Virus record (IMG/VR): IMGVR_UViG_3300021598_001271
Span: 1-64,000 of that record
DNA from: a virus
Strand: one strand, 5' to 3'
DNA: 64,000 bases
In this document: positions 57,406 to 64,000 of the stretch, one piece after another
How positions within the stretch are numbered: the stretch's first letter is position 1
How the letters are laid out: each line of letters begins with the position of its first letter
Made by a program: the position numbers and the translations under genes
Notes under the pieces: model-generated
Databases searched by the model: none
Seen by the model: only the letters and a program-made list of their open reading frames with translations
What the model was told of the DNA's origin: nothing

Positions 57406-57828
57406 ATGAAGAAAAAAATTTATCTATCGGAATCGGAATTAATTTCGGTAATAAAAAAAATGGCCATAATTAGTAAATCTAAGGAAAATTCAGTTAACGA
57501 ACAAGTTAATGATGAAGAAGAAGATGACTATAACCCAAGACAAGACTTAATTAATACTTTAAAATCAAAAATAGATTCTGATGAAGATTTTGATGAATCT
57601 GATATAAGAGACATTTATGATGATGGTAAACCATTTAGAAGTGGTAGAGGTTCAATATATGTTGACATTATGGTACCTGAGACCGATGATAAAGAATTTG
57701 ACAGAGCGGTCGCTAAAAAAATGTTAGAGTACTACTCAAAACAAATTAAAGATGAAAATTACGTTGGTGGAGTTGGTTTCAAAAATAGAGGAAATTTAAT
57801 AAAACCTTACGACAATATGGATTTCTAA
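57406..57828 (+). CDS. Tagged acidic protein (LSESEL type)
   Basis: 140 residues from MKKKIYLSESELISVIKKMA with a second site in VNEQ after a long helix, close to the ITE-type tag in layout. The body is very acidic (NDEEEDDYN) with a small C-terminal domain (GKPFRSGRGSIYVDIMVP). No family recognised. Stand-alone late gene with terminator. Confidence 0.65.
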   Translation: MKKKIYLSESELISVIKKMAIISKSKENSVNEQVNDEEEDDYNPRQDLINTLKSKIDSDEDFDESDIRDIYDDGKPFRSGRGSIYVDIMVPETDDKEFDRAVAKKMLEYYSKQIKDENYVGGVGFKNRGNLIKPYDNMDF

Positions 57829-57832
57829 AAAT

Positions 57833-57860
57833 AAAAACCCCGATTTCTCGGGGTTTTTTT
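57833..57860. terminator. Bidirectional intrinsic terminator
   Basis: AACCCCGATTTCTCGGGGTT with A-run and seven T, between converging genes. Confidence 0.9.
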
Positions 57861-60192
57861 ATTGACTAACTTTACTGATGTTATCGACTTTATTTATCTT
57901 AACAATTGAATCTGCCCAATTGGTCACTAAAGGATTGTGAGTAATTACAAATATCTTTTCAAAGTATTCTTTAATCTTTGTAAAGAACTCAGACACCATT
58001 TCTAAATTATCATTCGATATCTTACCAAATACCTCATCAAATACAATAATATTAGGTTTAGGTAATGAACATACTTTACTTAATACCGCTCTCAATGCTA
58101 ACGATGCTATTGTTCTTTCATAACCAGAACCTGACACCATTAGTTTCTCAACCCCTGTTGAGTTATCAATCATCCAAAACTCAACTTCGTTTTTATCAGA
58201 TATTCTAATCTCTAATCGGAAGTAAGAACTGTCTTGTAATAATCTTTGTAGTTCAGAGTTGATAAGTGGCATCATAGTCTTCATAATAATCTTACTAACA
58301 CCATTTTTACCAAACACCTCAGAATAAATCTTATAGATTCTTTCCTTCTCAAACTCCTCACCAATTTTGATTATATAATCATTGTTCTTTTTAATCTTAT
58401 CATTCAAAGTTTTAATCTGAACACCATTAGAAGTCACAGTATTCTCATACTGTCGTTTTTCTCTTTCTAATTCTTCAATCAACAAATTAGCTTTAATAAG
58501 TTTTTGTTCAACCTCATTATTACTTTTGATTTTCTCCTGAACATCAAAATACCTTTTTAATTTATCATCTAATTTTGATTTTTTAAGGTCGTTACTTTCT
58601 AAAGTTAATTCCAACTTACTCTTGATAAGTTTGTTTTTTTCGTATTGGTCAAACTCTTTTTTAAGTTGTGTGAATCCTTGTTCTTTGATGGTTAAATCCT
58701 GCATTAACCCCTCATTTTCGTTATAATTCAGTATAAACCCGTCAAGTTCAGCAATTTTTGCTTGGGTGATAGCGGCATTCATAAGGTTGATTCCACAGTG
58801 TTCACACTGTATTCCACCTTCGACAGAACTTTGAAGTTTTTTAATCTCAGAGATTTTATTATCTAACTGAACTTTAATTTTATACTTCTCGTTATACTCT
58901 TCTTTAACCTTGTCGTGTTGGTCTTCGTGATAGAAAGATGATGGTTCAACTACATTAACCTCAGATATCTCTTTAGTTAACCTACCGTTTTCATTTACAA
59001 TACCCTGAATTTCAACTTCAATACTATTTGGGTTCATAATAACCAACTCTTGGTCTATGTCGGTATGCTTAGACGAAATTAACCCTTCCTTATATTCTTG
59101 TCCCTTCCTTAGTCTCGCAGTAACATCTGAGATGTTTTTGTTGGCAGTTTCAATCTGACTTTCAAGTTCAGATATTCTTTCCTCAGAATCAACGTTTTCC
59201 TGTTTTAGAGTTTCGGTGTTATATATGTTAGACAACATACCTTTTGAAAACTCAGAATACAGTTCTTTACCAGTTTCCTCTTTCTTTTTAAGGAATTCTA
59301 AACCTAAGAATTTAGTTAATACTTGTCCTCTTGCCGTTGGCTTGGATTCAATTAAATCTTCAAGATTTGTTGCGGTGGTTAAAATGGTCATTAAGAAATC
59401 TTCTTGTTCTCCAATAGAATTCTTCATAAACTTCTCAGTTTCTCTACGTTGTTCACCAGTAAAGTTCTGTAGTTGTCCATCGGCTAAAATTTTAAAGAAG
59501 TCTAGTTCTGTTTTCACATTCCATTCTCCTGCCTTTGATTTCTTTCTCTCAATATTTCTAACAATAATATAGTCCTCACCATCTATTGTTATATACCCAC
59601 GAACTGAGACCTTATCCTTATCTGTAAATCTATTAAAGATTTCTTCTGCTTTGTTCGTCTTTGTTGTGGTATTGAAGAATAAGAACATTAACAAGTCTAC
59701 AGTCAATACTGTCTTACCACCAAAGTTAGGTGGGTCGGACTCAACAACTGTAATTCCACCACATTTCTCAAAATCCAACACTTGGTTCTCACCATAAGAT
59801 AGGAAATTAGAGAATTCGATTTTCTTAATGTACCATTTTTTAAACGCCGCAACTTCTTCTGAAGTTGATAATATTTTGTTCTCTACCGCATTATCTAATT
59901 TTAAAACCTCTTCAGTATAAGAATCATAACCTTTGGATTGTAAGAATGACTTAACCAATTCAATCTGGTAATTTTTGTCCATAATATTGAACGAAACATC
60001 AACAGTTTGCATAGTATCATCCTCAACTAATTTAACCTTAGTAATTACGTTAACATTTGTAGTAACGTACTTTTTTTGGAAATACTGTTTAACACTCTTA
60101 ATTCTTTCTTGTGTGAAGTTTTCAGGAGTGTCCTCCCAAATAACCTGTAAGTAAGGATTGTCAAGTGTTGAAACGTCAAGTTTATGACTCAT
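57859..60192 (-). CDS. Rad50/SbcC-like ATPase (T4 gp46-like)
   Basis: 777 residues from MSHKLDVSTLDNPYLQVIW; 14 codons upstream overlap the previous gene. Walker A at about 152-161 is degenerate (SDPPNFGGKT), the zinc hook is CEHC in the middle of two long coiled coils, the ABC signature is VSGSGYERTIASLALRAVLS and Walker B is PNIIVFDEVFGK. An unusual 120-residue domain precedes the ATPase head. Pairs with the SbcD-like gene to resect DNA ends for recombination-dependent replication. Confidence 0.9.
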   Translation of the reverse strand: MSHKLDVSTLDNPYLQVIWEDTPENFTQERIKSVKQYFQKKYVTTNVNVITKVKLVEDDTMQTVDVSFNIMDKNYQIELVKSFLQSKGYDSYTEEVLKLDNAVENKILSTSEEVAAFKKWYIKKIEFSNFLSYGENQVLDFEKCGGITVVESDPPNFGGKTVLTVDLLMFLFFNTTTKTNKAEEIFNRFTDKDKVSVRGYITIDGEDYIIVRNIERKKSKAGEWNVKTELDFFKILADGQLQNFTGEQRRETEKFMKNSIGEQEDFLMTILTTATNLEDLIESKPTARGQVLTKFLGLEFLKKKEETGKELYSEFSKGMLSNIYNTETLKQENVDSEERISELESQIETANKNISDVTARLRKGQEYKEGLISSKHTDIDQELVIMNPNSIEVEIQGIVNENGRLTKEISEVNVVEPSSFYHEDQHDKVKEEYNEKYKIKVQLDNKISEIKKLQSSVEGGIQCEHCGINLMNAAITQAKIAELDGFILNYNENEGLMQDLTIKEQGFTQLKKEFDQYEKNKLIKSKLELTLESNDLKKSKLDDKLKRYFDVQEKIKSNNEVEQKLIKANLLIEELEREKRQYENTVTSNGVQIKTLNDKIKKNNDYIIKIGEEFEKERIYKIYSEVFGKNGVSKIIMKTMMPLINSELQRLLQDSSYFRLEIRISDKNEVEFWMIDNSTGVEKLMVSGSGYERTIASLALRAVLSKVCSLPKPNIIVFDEVFGKISNDNLEMVSEFFTKIKEYFEKIFVITHNPLVTNWADSIVKINKVDNISKVSQ

Positions 60193-60202
60193 AGTTTTAT
60201 AA

Positions 60203-60442
60203 TTAAATAATTTCGGCGGATTGAACAAATCCATCAGTGTTTAGTTTTATTGTTTCGCTAGTTGATGTTTCTTGATTTTGAGTTTCACCTGAAATTGATT
60301 CTCTCATTTTTTCAAGTTGTTCCATAAAAGCATCTTGGAACATTTTTTCTTGTTTTTTAATTTGAGACTTGATTAGTTGATTTCTCGCATTAACTCTTTT
60401 TCTGTGTGCTTTAGCTCCACCTCTTAACTTTGATTTTCCCAT
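60203..60442 (-). CDS. Small basic phage protein
   Basis: 79 residues with MGKSKLRGGAKAHRKRVNAR, a very basic start that recurs in large phage genomes, then a helical and polar end. Probably nucleic-acid binding. Upstream of the SbcC-like gene by 10 bp with the chosen start. Confidence 0.65.
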   Translation of the reverse strand: MGKSKLRGGAKAHRKRVNARNQLIKSQIKKQEKMFQDAFMEQLEKMRESISGETQNQETSTSETIKLNTDGFVQSAEII

Positions 60443-60453
60443 TGTATTTGTTT

Positions 60454-60822
60454 TTATAAAATTTGATTATTTTGATTATTGTTTGGTCTGTTTTCTTCAA
60501 ACCATTCAATTATTGAATTTATCATCCAAGTTACTCCTGAAGCCAAAGCTCCGTCAAAGAACCAAGAAACATACTCATTAATACCTAATAGTTGATGTAT
60601 TGGTGAATATAGGAAAATTCCAAAGAAAAATCCAATCCAAACTGGTAAACACATCATACATCTCATCATTTCTCTAAGAAAATGAAAAAAACCATTAAAT
60701 GGGACTGTGATGTCATTACCCCATCTTTCAATTGTGTTTCGGAAACCATCCATAATTTTACCATAAACACCAATATTACTCATACCGTAAATTGTTAAAC
60801 ACCAAATAATTAATTCTGTCAT
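60454..60822 (-). CDS. Membrane protein with CxxC, DUF1360-like
   Basis: 122 residues with CMMCLPVWIGFFFGIFLY, as in the DUF1360 family of small phage and spore-associated membrane proteins. Two or three helices. Role unknown. Overlaps the next gene by 4 bp. Confidence 0.6.
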   Translation of the reverse strand: MTELIIWCLTIYGMSNIGVYGKIMDGFRNTIERWGNDITVPFNGFFHFLREMMRCMMCLPVWIGFFFGIFLYSPIHQLLGINEYVSWFFDGALASGVTWMINSIIEWFEENRPNNNQNNQIL

Positions 60823-61382
60823 AATTTATCTCTTAAGTTAGAACCAGGGTGGAATCTTGCTAATTTGCTTTGAATGATTCCACTTAGGTCGTTTATTTTA
60901 ATTTCTTGTTCTTTAATTTTTTTATCTTTAGTACCAACCTCTTCTCTAAGATTTTGTAATGTTTGAGTTATCATTGATAATTTTTCATTACAATCTTTAC
61001 TACCTGTCTCGATTATATTTTTTTTAGACTCCTCTAATTCTTGAATTTTGGTTAACATTTCAATTCTTTCTTTTCTGAAATTATTTTCCATCTCATCCAT
61101 TTTTAGTGAGAATTTTTCTTCAATATATTTAATCTCCTGTTCCTTCTGTAATGTATTTTCAATCATTACCTCTTTAACCACTTCAACCTCTTTAACTACC
61201 TCGACTTCCCAAGGTTTAATTTCATCATCCTCACCAAGTAATCCATATTTTTCAATATAGTATCCTTTTTTGAAACATTCAAATCTAAATCCTTCTACGT
61301 CTTCAATCTCATTAAGTTTACAAAAACTTATAAAATCTGGCTCAAGGGGTTTACTAATAGTTAAGTAATCGTTCAGTTCCAT
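60819..61382 (-). CDS. Coiled-coil hypothetical protein
   Basis: 187 residues: a small N-terminal domain (about 1-60) and a long coiled coil (about 62-170) with repeats (VVKEVEVVKEV). Ends ARFHPGSNLRDKL. Overlaps the SbcD-like gene by 29 bp. It might be a partner of the nuclease complex. Confidence 0.6.
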   Translation of the reverse strand: MELNDYLTISKPLEPDFISFCKLNEIEDVEGFRFECFKKGYYIEKYGLLGEDDEIKPWEVEVVKEVEVVKEVMIENTLQKEQEIKYIEEKFSLKMDEMENNFRKERIEMLTKIQELEESKKNIIETGSKDCNEKLSMITQTLQNLREEVGTKDKKIKEQEIKINDLSGIIQSKLARFHPGSNLRDKL

Positions 61383-62133
61383 CTACTAAATTTTCAATCG
61401 AGTCTATCTTAAATGATAGGAAAGGTTTAGGGTTTTTTAAGTCAACAAATTCGTAAGTATCGGTTTCAACATCGTATATGCCGTATCCGTGTTTATTAAC
61501 TGTTTCTCCAAAATTCTGTTGAATAGTCGAACCAATCATATATGCCTTCTTACCGTTTGGAATGTTGAATACCTGTCTTTTGTGAATATCACCACAAAGA
61601 ACTAAATCACATCCTGCAAACTTATTAACATCAAAACCTTCATCAAATTTATAACCTATGTCAGTTGTTAATCCTTGTACTGGTCCGTGGAATAATCCAA
61701 TATTAACATTACCATCATTTTCTATTTCAGGCGGAATATTATGGTCCATAAGCGAGTATACACACCAATTAATGTTTTGGTCTTTATATACACCTCTGTT
61801 TTTGTAATAAACAACCATTTCATTTTGAAGTGAATCAATAATTGGAGTTAATGCGTCTAATCTTGACATATTGTTCTCAAGGAAATCGTGATTACCAATT
61901 ATAACAATAGTTTTAGTAATTTTAGAACATTCTGTAAGAACCCAAGCAACAAATTCAATTAACTCAGGTGTCATCTGATTTTTACTATGAACTAAATCAC
62001 CTGTGAATACAATTCTATCAGGGGCAATTTCTTTCCATTGGGTTAAGGCATCTGTAATTATTGATTTATATAATTCGTGGTCTTTGAACAACCTGATATG
62101 TAAATCACTAAAATGTACTAGTTTTTTAATCAT
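61354..62133 (-). CDS. SbcD/Mre11-like nuclease (T4 gp47-like)
   Basis: 259 residues from MIKKLVHFSDLHIRLFKD. HFSDLHI, FTGDLVHS, IGNHDFLEN and CGDIHKRQ are the five-motif calcineurin-type metal site. Short form without the C-terminal capping domain. Partner of the Rad50/SbcC-like ATPase. Overlaps the zinc-ribbon gene by 8 bp. Confidence 0.9.
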   Translation of the reverse strand: MIKKLVHFSDLHIRLFKDHELYKSIITDALTQWKEIAPDRIVFTGDLVHSKNQMTPELIEFVAWVLTECSKITKTIVIIGNHDFLENNMSRLDALTPIIDSLQNEMVVYYKNRGVYKDQNINWCVYSLMDHNIPPEIENDGNVNIGLFHGPVQGLTTDIGYKFDEGFDVNKFAGCDLVLCGDIHKRQVFNIPNGKKAYMIGSTIQQNFGETVNKHGYGIYDVETDTYEFVDLKNPKPFLSFKIDSIENLVDGTERLLNY

Positions 62134-62359
62134 CGGTCTTTTTTTGTTCGTCAAATAATTTAAATTCTTCGTTAACGTGTCCACAACCATTACACATATA
62201 AGTTGGGAATGGCACTAAGGTATCTTCTGAACTACCAGTTATTAGTTTAGATACTTTCTTTAATATAACAACTTCTTTGAAGTAGTGTCCTCCACATTCT
62301 TCACAAATAACTGTAGGTTGTTGTCTTAAATCAATTTTAGGTCTTATTAAATCATCCAT
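62126..62359 (-). CDS. Zinc-ribbon protein
   Basis: 77 residues: VICEECGGHYFKEV and MCNGCGHVN give the four Cys of one ribbon. Small phage zinc ribbons often act as transcription or replication accessories. It precedes the SbcD-like gene in one unit. Confidence 0.7.
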   Translation of the reverse strand: MDDLIRPKIDLRQQPTVICEECGGHYFKEVVILKKVSKLITGSSEDTLVPFPTYMCNGCGHVNEEFKLFDEQKKTDD

Positions 62360-62405
62360 ATTGTTTTTCTTTAAATTTAGGTTATTTTGTTTATTTTGTC
62401 AAATG

Positions 62406-63059
62406 TTACTTACTTTGTTTTTGAAAAATAGAAACCACATCAAATCCGTTCCATATCTCATTACCGTCATTAATTTGAATCTCTCTTTGTTCAACTATAG
62501 TCATATTATATTTCTCAACAAGCTCTTTAAAAAGAACTGCATCCATATTTGACCTACCCCCTTGGTTTTCAAAAGAATAGTCTTTCCCTCCTTTTAAATT
62601 AGAGTGGTGAATAATACCTTTACCACCAACAACTAATACTCGATATATCTCTGATAGGTAATCCTCAATCACATTTTGGTGCATATGCACAAATGAATCA
62701 TATGAATAAACTAAATCTTGTGATTCGTTTTCTATAAAAGGAATCGATTTACCGTCACAAACAAAATAATTTGAAACGTGATGTCCAAGTTTTTCTTTTG
62801 TTTTTTCAATACAAGTAGGATTTAAATCTACAACTGTAAGTTCCCCTGACAATATTGCTAAAAATTGAGTTATTCTCCCATAACCTGGTGCAATCTCTAA
62901 AATTTTTTTACCTCTAAATTCTTTTAAATCGTCAAACAGATGTTTGTTCCATAAATTTTCAGTACTACCAAACTTAGTTGACCATTCGTGACCTCCGTCA
63001 GTCCAAACTTCTTGGTTATCCCAATAACGTTGTTCATCAATGTTATAAAATTTCTCCAT
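62406..63059 (-). CDS. SAM-dependent methyltransferase, class I
   Basis: 217 residues: ILEIAPGYGRITQFLA is the cofactor motif, VVDLNP the acidic pair and VYSYDSFVHMHQNVIEDYLS the post-core; GKGIIHHSNL follows. Substrate unknown; FHM-type methylases with small molecules or sugars are the nearest look. It stands between nuclease and recombination genes. Confidence 0.75.
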   Translation of the reverse strand: MEKFYNIDEQRYWDNQEVWTDGGHEWSTKFGSTENLWNKHLFDDLKEFRGKKILEIAPGYGRITQFLAILSGELTVVDLNPTCIEKTKEKLGHHVSNYFVCDGKSIPFIENESQDLVYSYDSFVHMHQNVIEDYLSEIYRVLVVGGKGIIHHSNLKGGKDYSFENQGGRSNMDAVLFKELVEKYNMTIVEQREIQINDGNEIWNGFDVVSIFQKQSK

Positions 63060-63061
63060 AA

Positions 63062-63919
63062 TTATTTTTTTAAATACTGTTTCATATCCATATCTAAAAT
63101 GGTGGTTATCACATCTTTAGGTACTCTGTATTCTTGGAAGTCAGAACTATCTTTTAAGTGAACAATAATACACCCGTATAATCTTAAATTACCATATTTA
63201 CTACCTTCTAACATCTTTAATAGAAGTTTAGCGTAGAATGGTAATTGTAAATAATAGTGTCCCAAAGCAGTACTTGGGTGTTTTTGGAATGGAGGATACA
63301 TTGGTTTAGTAAAACTATTCGTTTGAAAGTTTTTTTCTTTATTGGTCTTCCAATCTGTTATAATTAATCCAAATTCGGTTAATTCTTTATTAAAAATTAA
63401 CCATACTTTATCAGGTTGTCCTGTATATCCAAGTTCAGGATGTCCTAATACCATCTCAGTGTCAAGTAAAATAGCGCCTCTATCATTCATTAAGTTAAGA
63501 AATTTAGTTCCCGCAGAAACCATACTATCTCCTTTTAATATTTGTTCAATATCACAATCAAATATAGGTTGTCTAACTTCTTTATATTTCCCAAACATAT
63601 CTATCGTCTTCTTCTCTAATAGAAAATGTACACGAGAACCCATATTGGTTGAGTAGTCACCTGCCGCAGCCCACTCTTTAATTAATCTTTCCATCTCATC
63701 AGGGTCTCCTCCTGATTTGTTATAAGCAGCCTCTTCAGTTGGGAATTCTTTATAGAACTTTTTAATTACTTTAGATACAGAAGGGAAATCGGTTCTAACC
63801 TTTCCATCCAAATCTTTCATTGTGTATGAGTGAGTATCTTCAGTAAATGTTAACCCTAACTCATCTTGTTTTTTTGAGATAATTTCTCTTATCTCTTTTG
63901 CAATATCCTCTAAATTCAT
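63062..63919 (-). CDS. PD-(D/E)xK exonuclease, Cas4/AddB-like
   Basis: 285 residues. MGSRVHFLLE contains the first His, GYTGQPDKVW the catalytic Asp and LIITDWKTNKE the Glu/Asp-x-Lys pair, followed by HYYLQLPFYAKLL with the Gln-Tyr motif typical of RecB-type nucleases. No Cys cluster. Likely end-processing in recombination. It starts directly after the partial gene at the right edge. Confidence 0.8.
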   Translation of the reverse strand: MNLEDIAKEIREIISKKQDELGLTFTEDTHSYTMKDLDGKVRTDFPSVSKVIKKFYKEFPTEEAAYNKSGGDPDEMERLIKEWAAAGDYSTNMGSRVHFLLEKKTIDMFGKYKEVRQPIFDCDIEQILKGDSMVSAGTKFLNLMNDRGAILLDTEMVLGHPELGYTGQPDKVWLIFNKELTEFGLIITDWKTNKEKNFQTNSFTKPMYPPFQKHPSTALGHYYLQLPFYAKLLLKMLEGSKYGNLRLYGCIIVHLKDSSDFQEYRVPKDVITTILDMDMKQYLKK

Positions 63920-64000
63920 TTATTTCATTTTATAATAATAATCGTTTATTTCACCTCTTAAATCACACACGTCCTTATCAACAGGTAATTTTACAATCTT
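63920..64000 (-). CDS. C-terminal end of a protein (partial)
   Basis: An open frame from the right edge reads KIVKLPVDKDVCDLRGEIND then YYYKMK and TAA, with the stop abutting the start of the nuclease gene. The upstream part lies outside the window, so no function can be given. Confidence 0.55.
   Translation of the reverse strand, partial: KIVKLPVDKDVCDLRGEINDYYYKMK

Noticed and set aside
1-64000. tRNA genes and CRISPR arrays
   Set aside because: No cloverleaf with a TpsiC loop and acceptor, and no regularly spaced direct repeats, were seen by eye; a tRNA scan would be needed to exclude degenerate ones.

Overview
The window looks like part of a large, lytic-type tailed-phage genome (Caudoviricetes) infecting a member of the Bacteroidota, probably a flavobacterium-like host. 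The phage assignment rests on a Rad50/SbcC-like plus SbcD-like recombination nuclease pair, an endolysin amidase, a phage thymidylate synthase, HNH endonucleases, about 100 tightly packed and often overlapping genes, and no ribosomal or housekeeping operons. The host assignment rests on the promoters. About a dozen genes are preceded by TAnnTTTG boxes, several with a TTG about 19 nt further upstream, which is the Bacteroidota primary-sigma promoter, and Shine-Dalgarno sequences are essentially absent. No terminase, portal, major capsid or tail-tube gene is in the window, so the full genome must be considerably larger. No tRNA or CRISPR array was recognised.

Layout. 1-9 kb: small hypothetical and tagged proteins, a class II aminoacyl-tRNA-synthetase-like enzyme, an ADP-ribosyltransferase-like protein, an RNA ligase and a homing HNH enzyme. 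9-17.4 kb: an early-type cluster with a ppGpp-hydrolase-like HD protein, a CCA-transferase/poly(A)-polymerase-like enzyme and many overlapping small genes. 17.4-27.2 kb: secreted proteins, an OmpA-like tagged protein, RmlC, thymidylate synthase, a LamG-like structural protein and SmpB. 27.2-28.4 kb: a gene-free block that looks like one giant structured non-coding RNA behind three tandem promoters. 28.5-47 kb: a transglycosylase, a DHH-SET fusion, two DNA methyltransferases, glutamine synthetase, glutaredoxin, thioredoxin, a packaged-type metalloprotease and PcfJ-like and leucine-rich proteins. 47-57.4 kb: DnaJ, a scaffold-like protein, a lysis region (spanin-like pair, amidase, membrane protein) and a phage sigma factor. 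57.4-64 kb: the SbcC/SbcD pair, a zinc ribbon, a SAM methyltransferase and a Cas4/AddB-type nuclease.

Main discovery. At least 15 otherwise unrelated proteins begin with the same kind of short N-terminal peptide, with the consensus [I/L]TExxxLxxI[V/I]xx[V/I][I/L]xE or its shorter second half [I/L]xx[I/L]LxE. Each contains one or two (I/L)-x-E sites, the cleavage motif of T4-type prohead proteases. All 15 are preceded, directly or through their operon, by an octamer reading TATTTAT(A/T/C), 3-5 or 13-17 nt before the start codon. I infer a capsid-targeting (cargo) tag and a late promoter, plausibly served by the phage sigma factor at 56 kb. The tagged set includes a predicted PD-(D/E)xK nuclease, a DHH-SET fusion, a zinc metalloprotease, OmpA-like and peptidoglycan-binding proteins and a leucine-rich protein. 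It would be an arsenal packaged in the head and delivered with the DNA.
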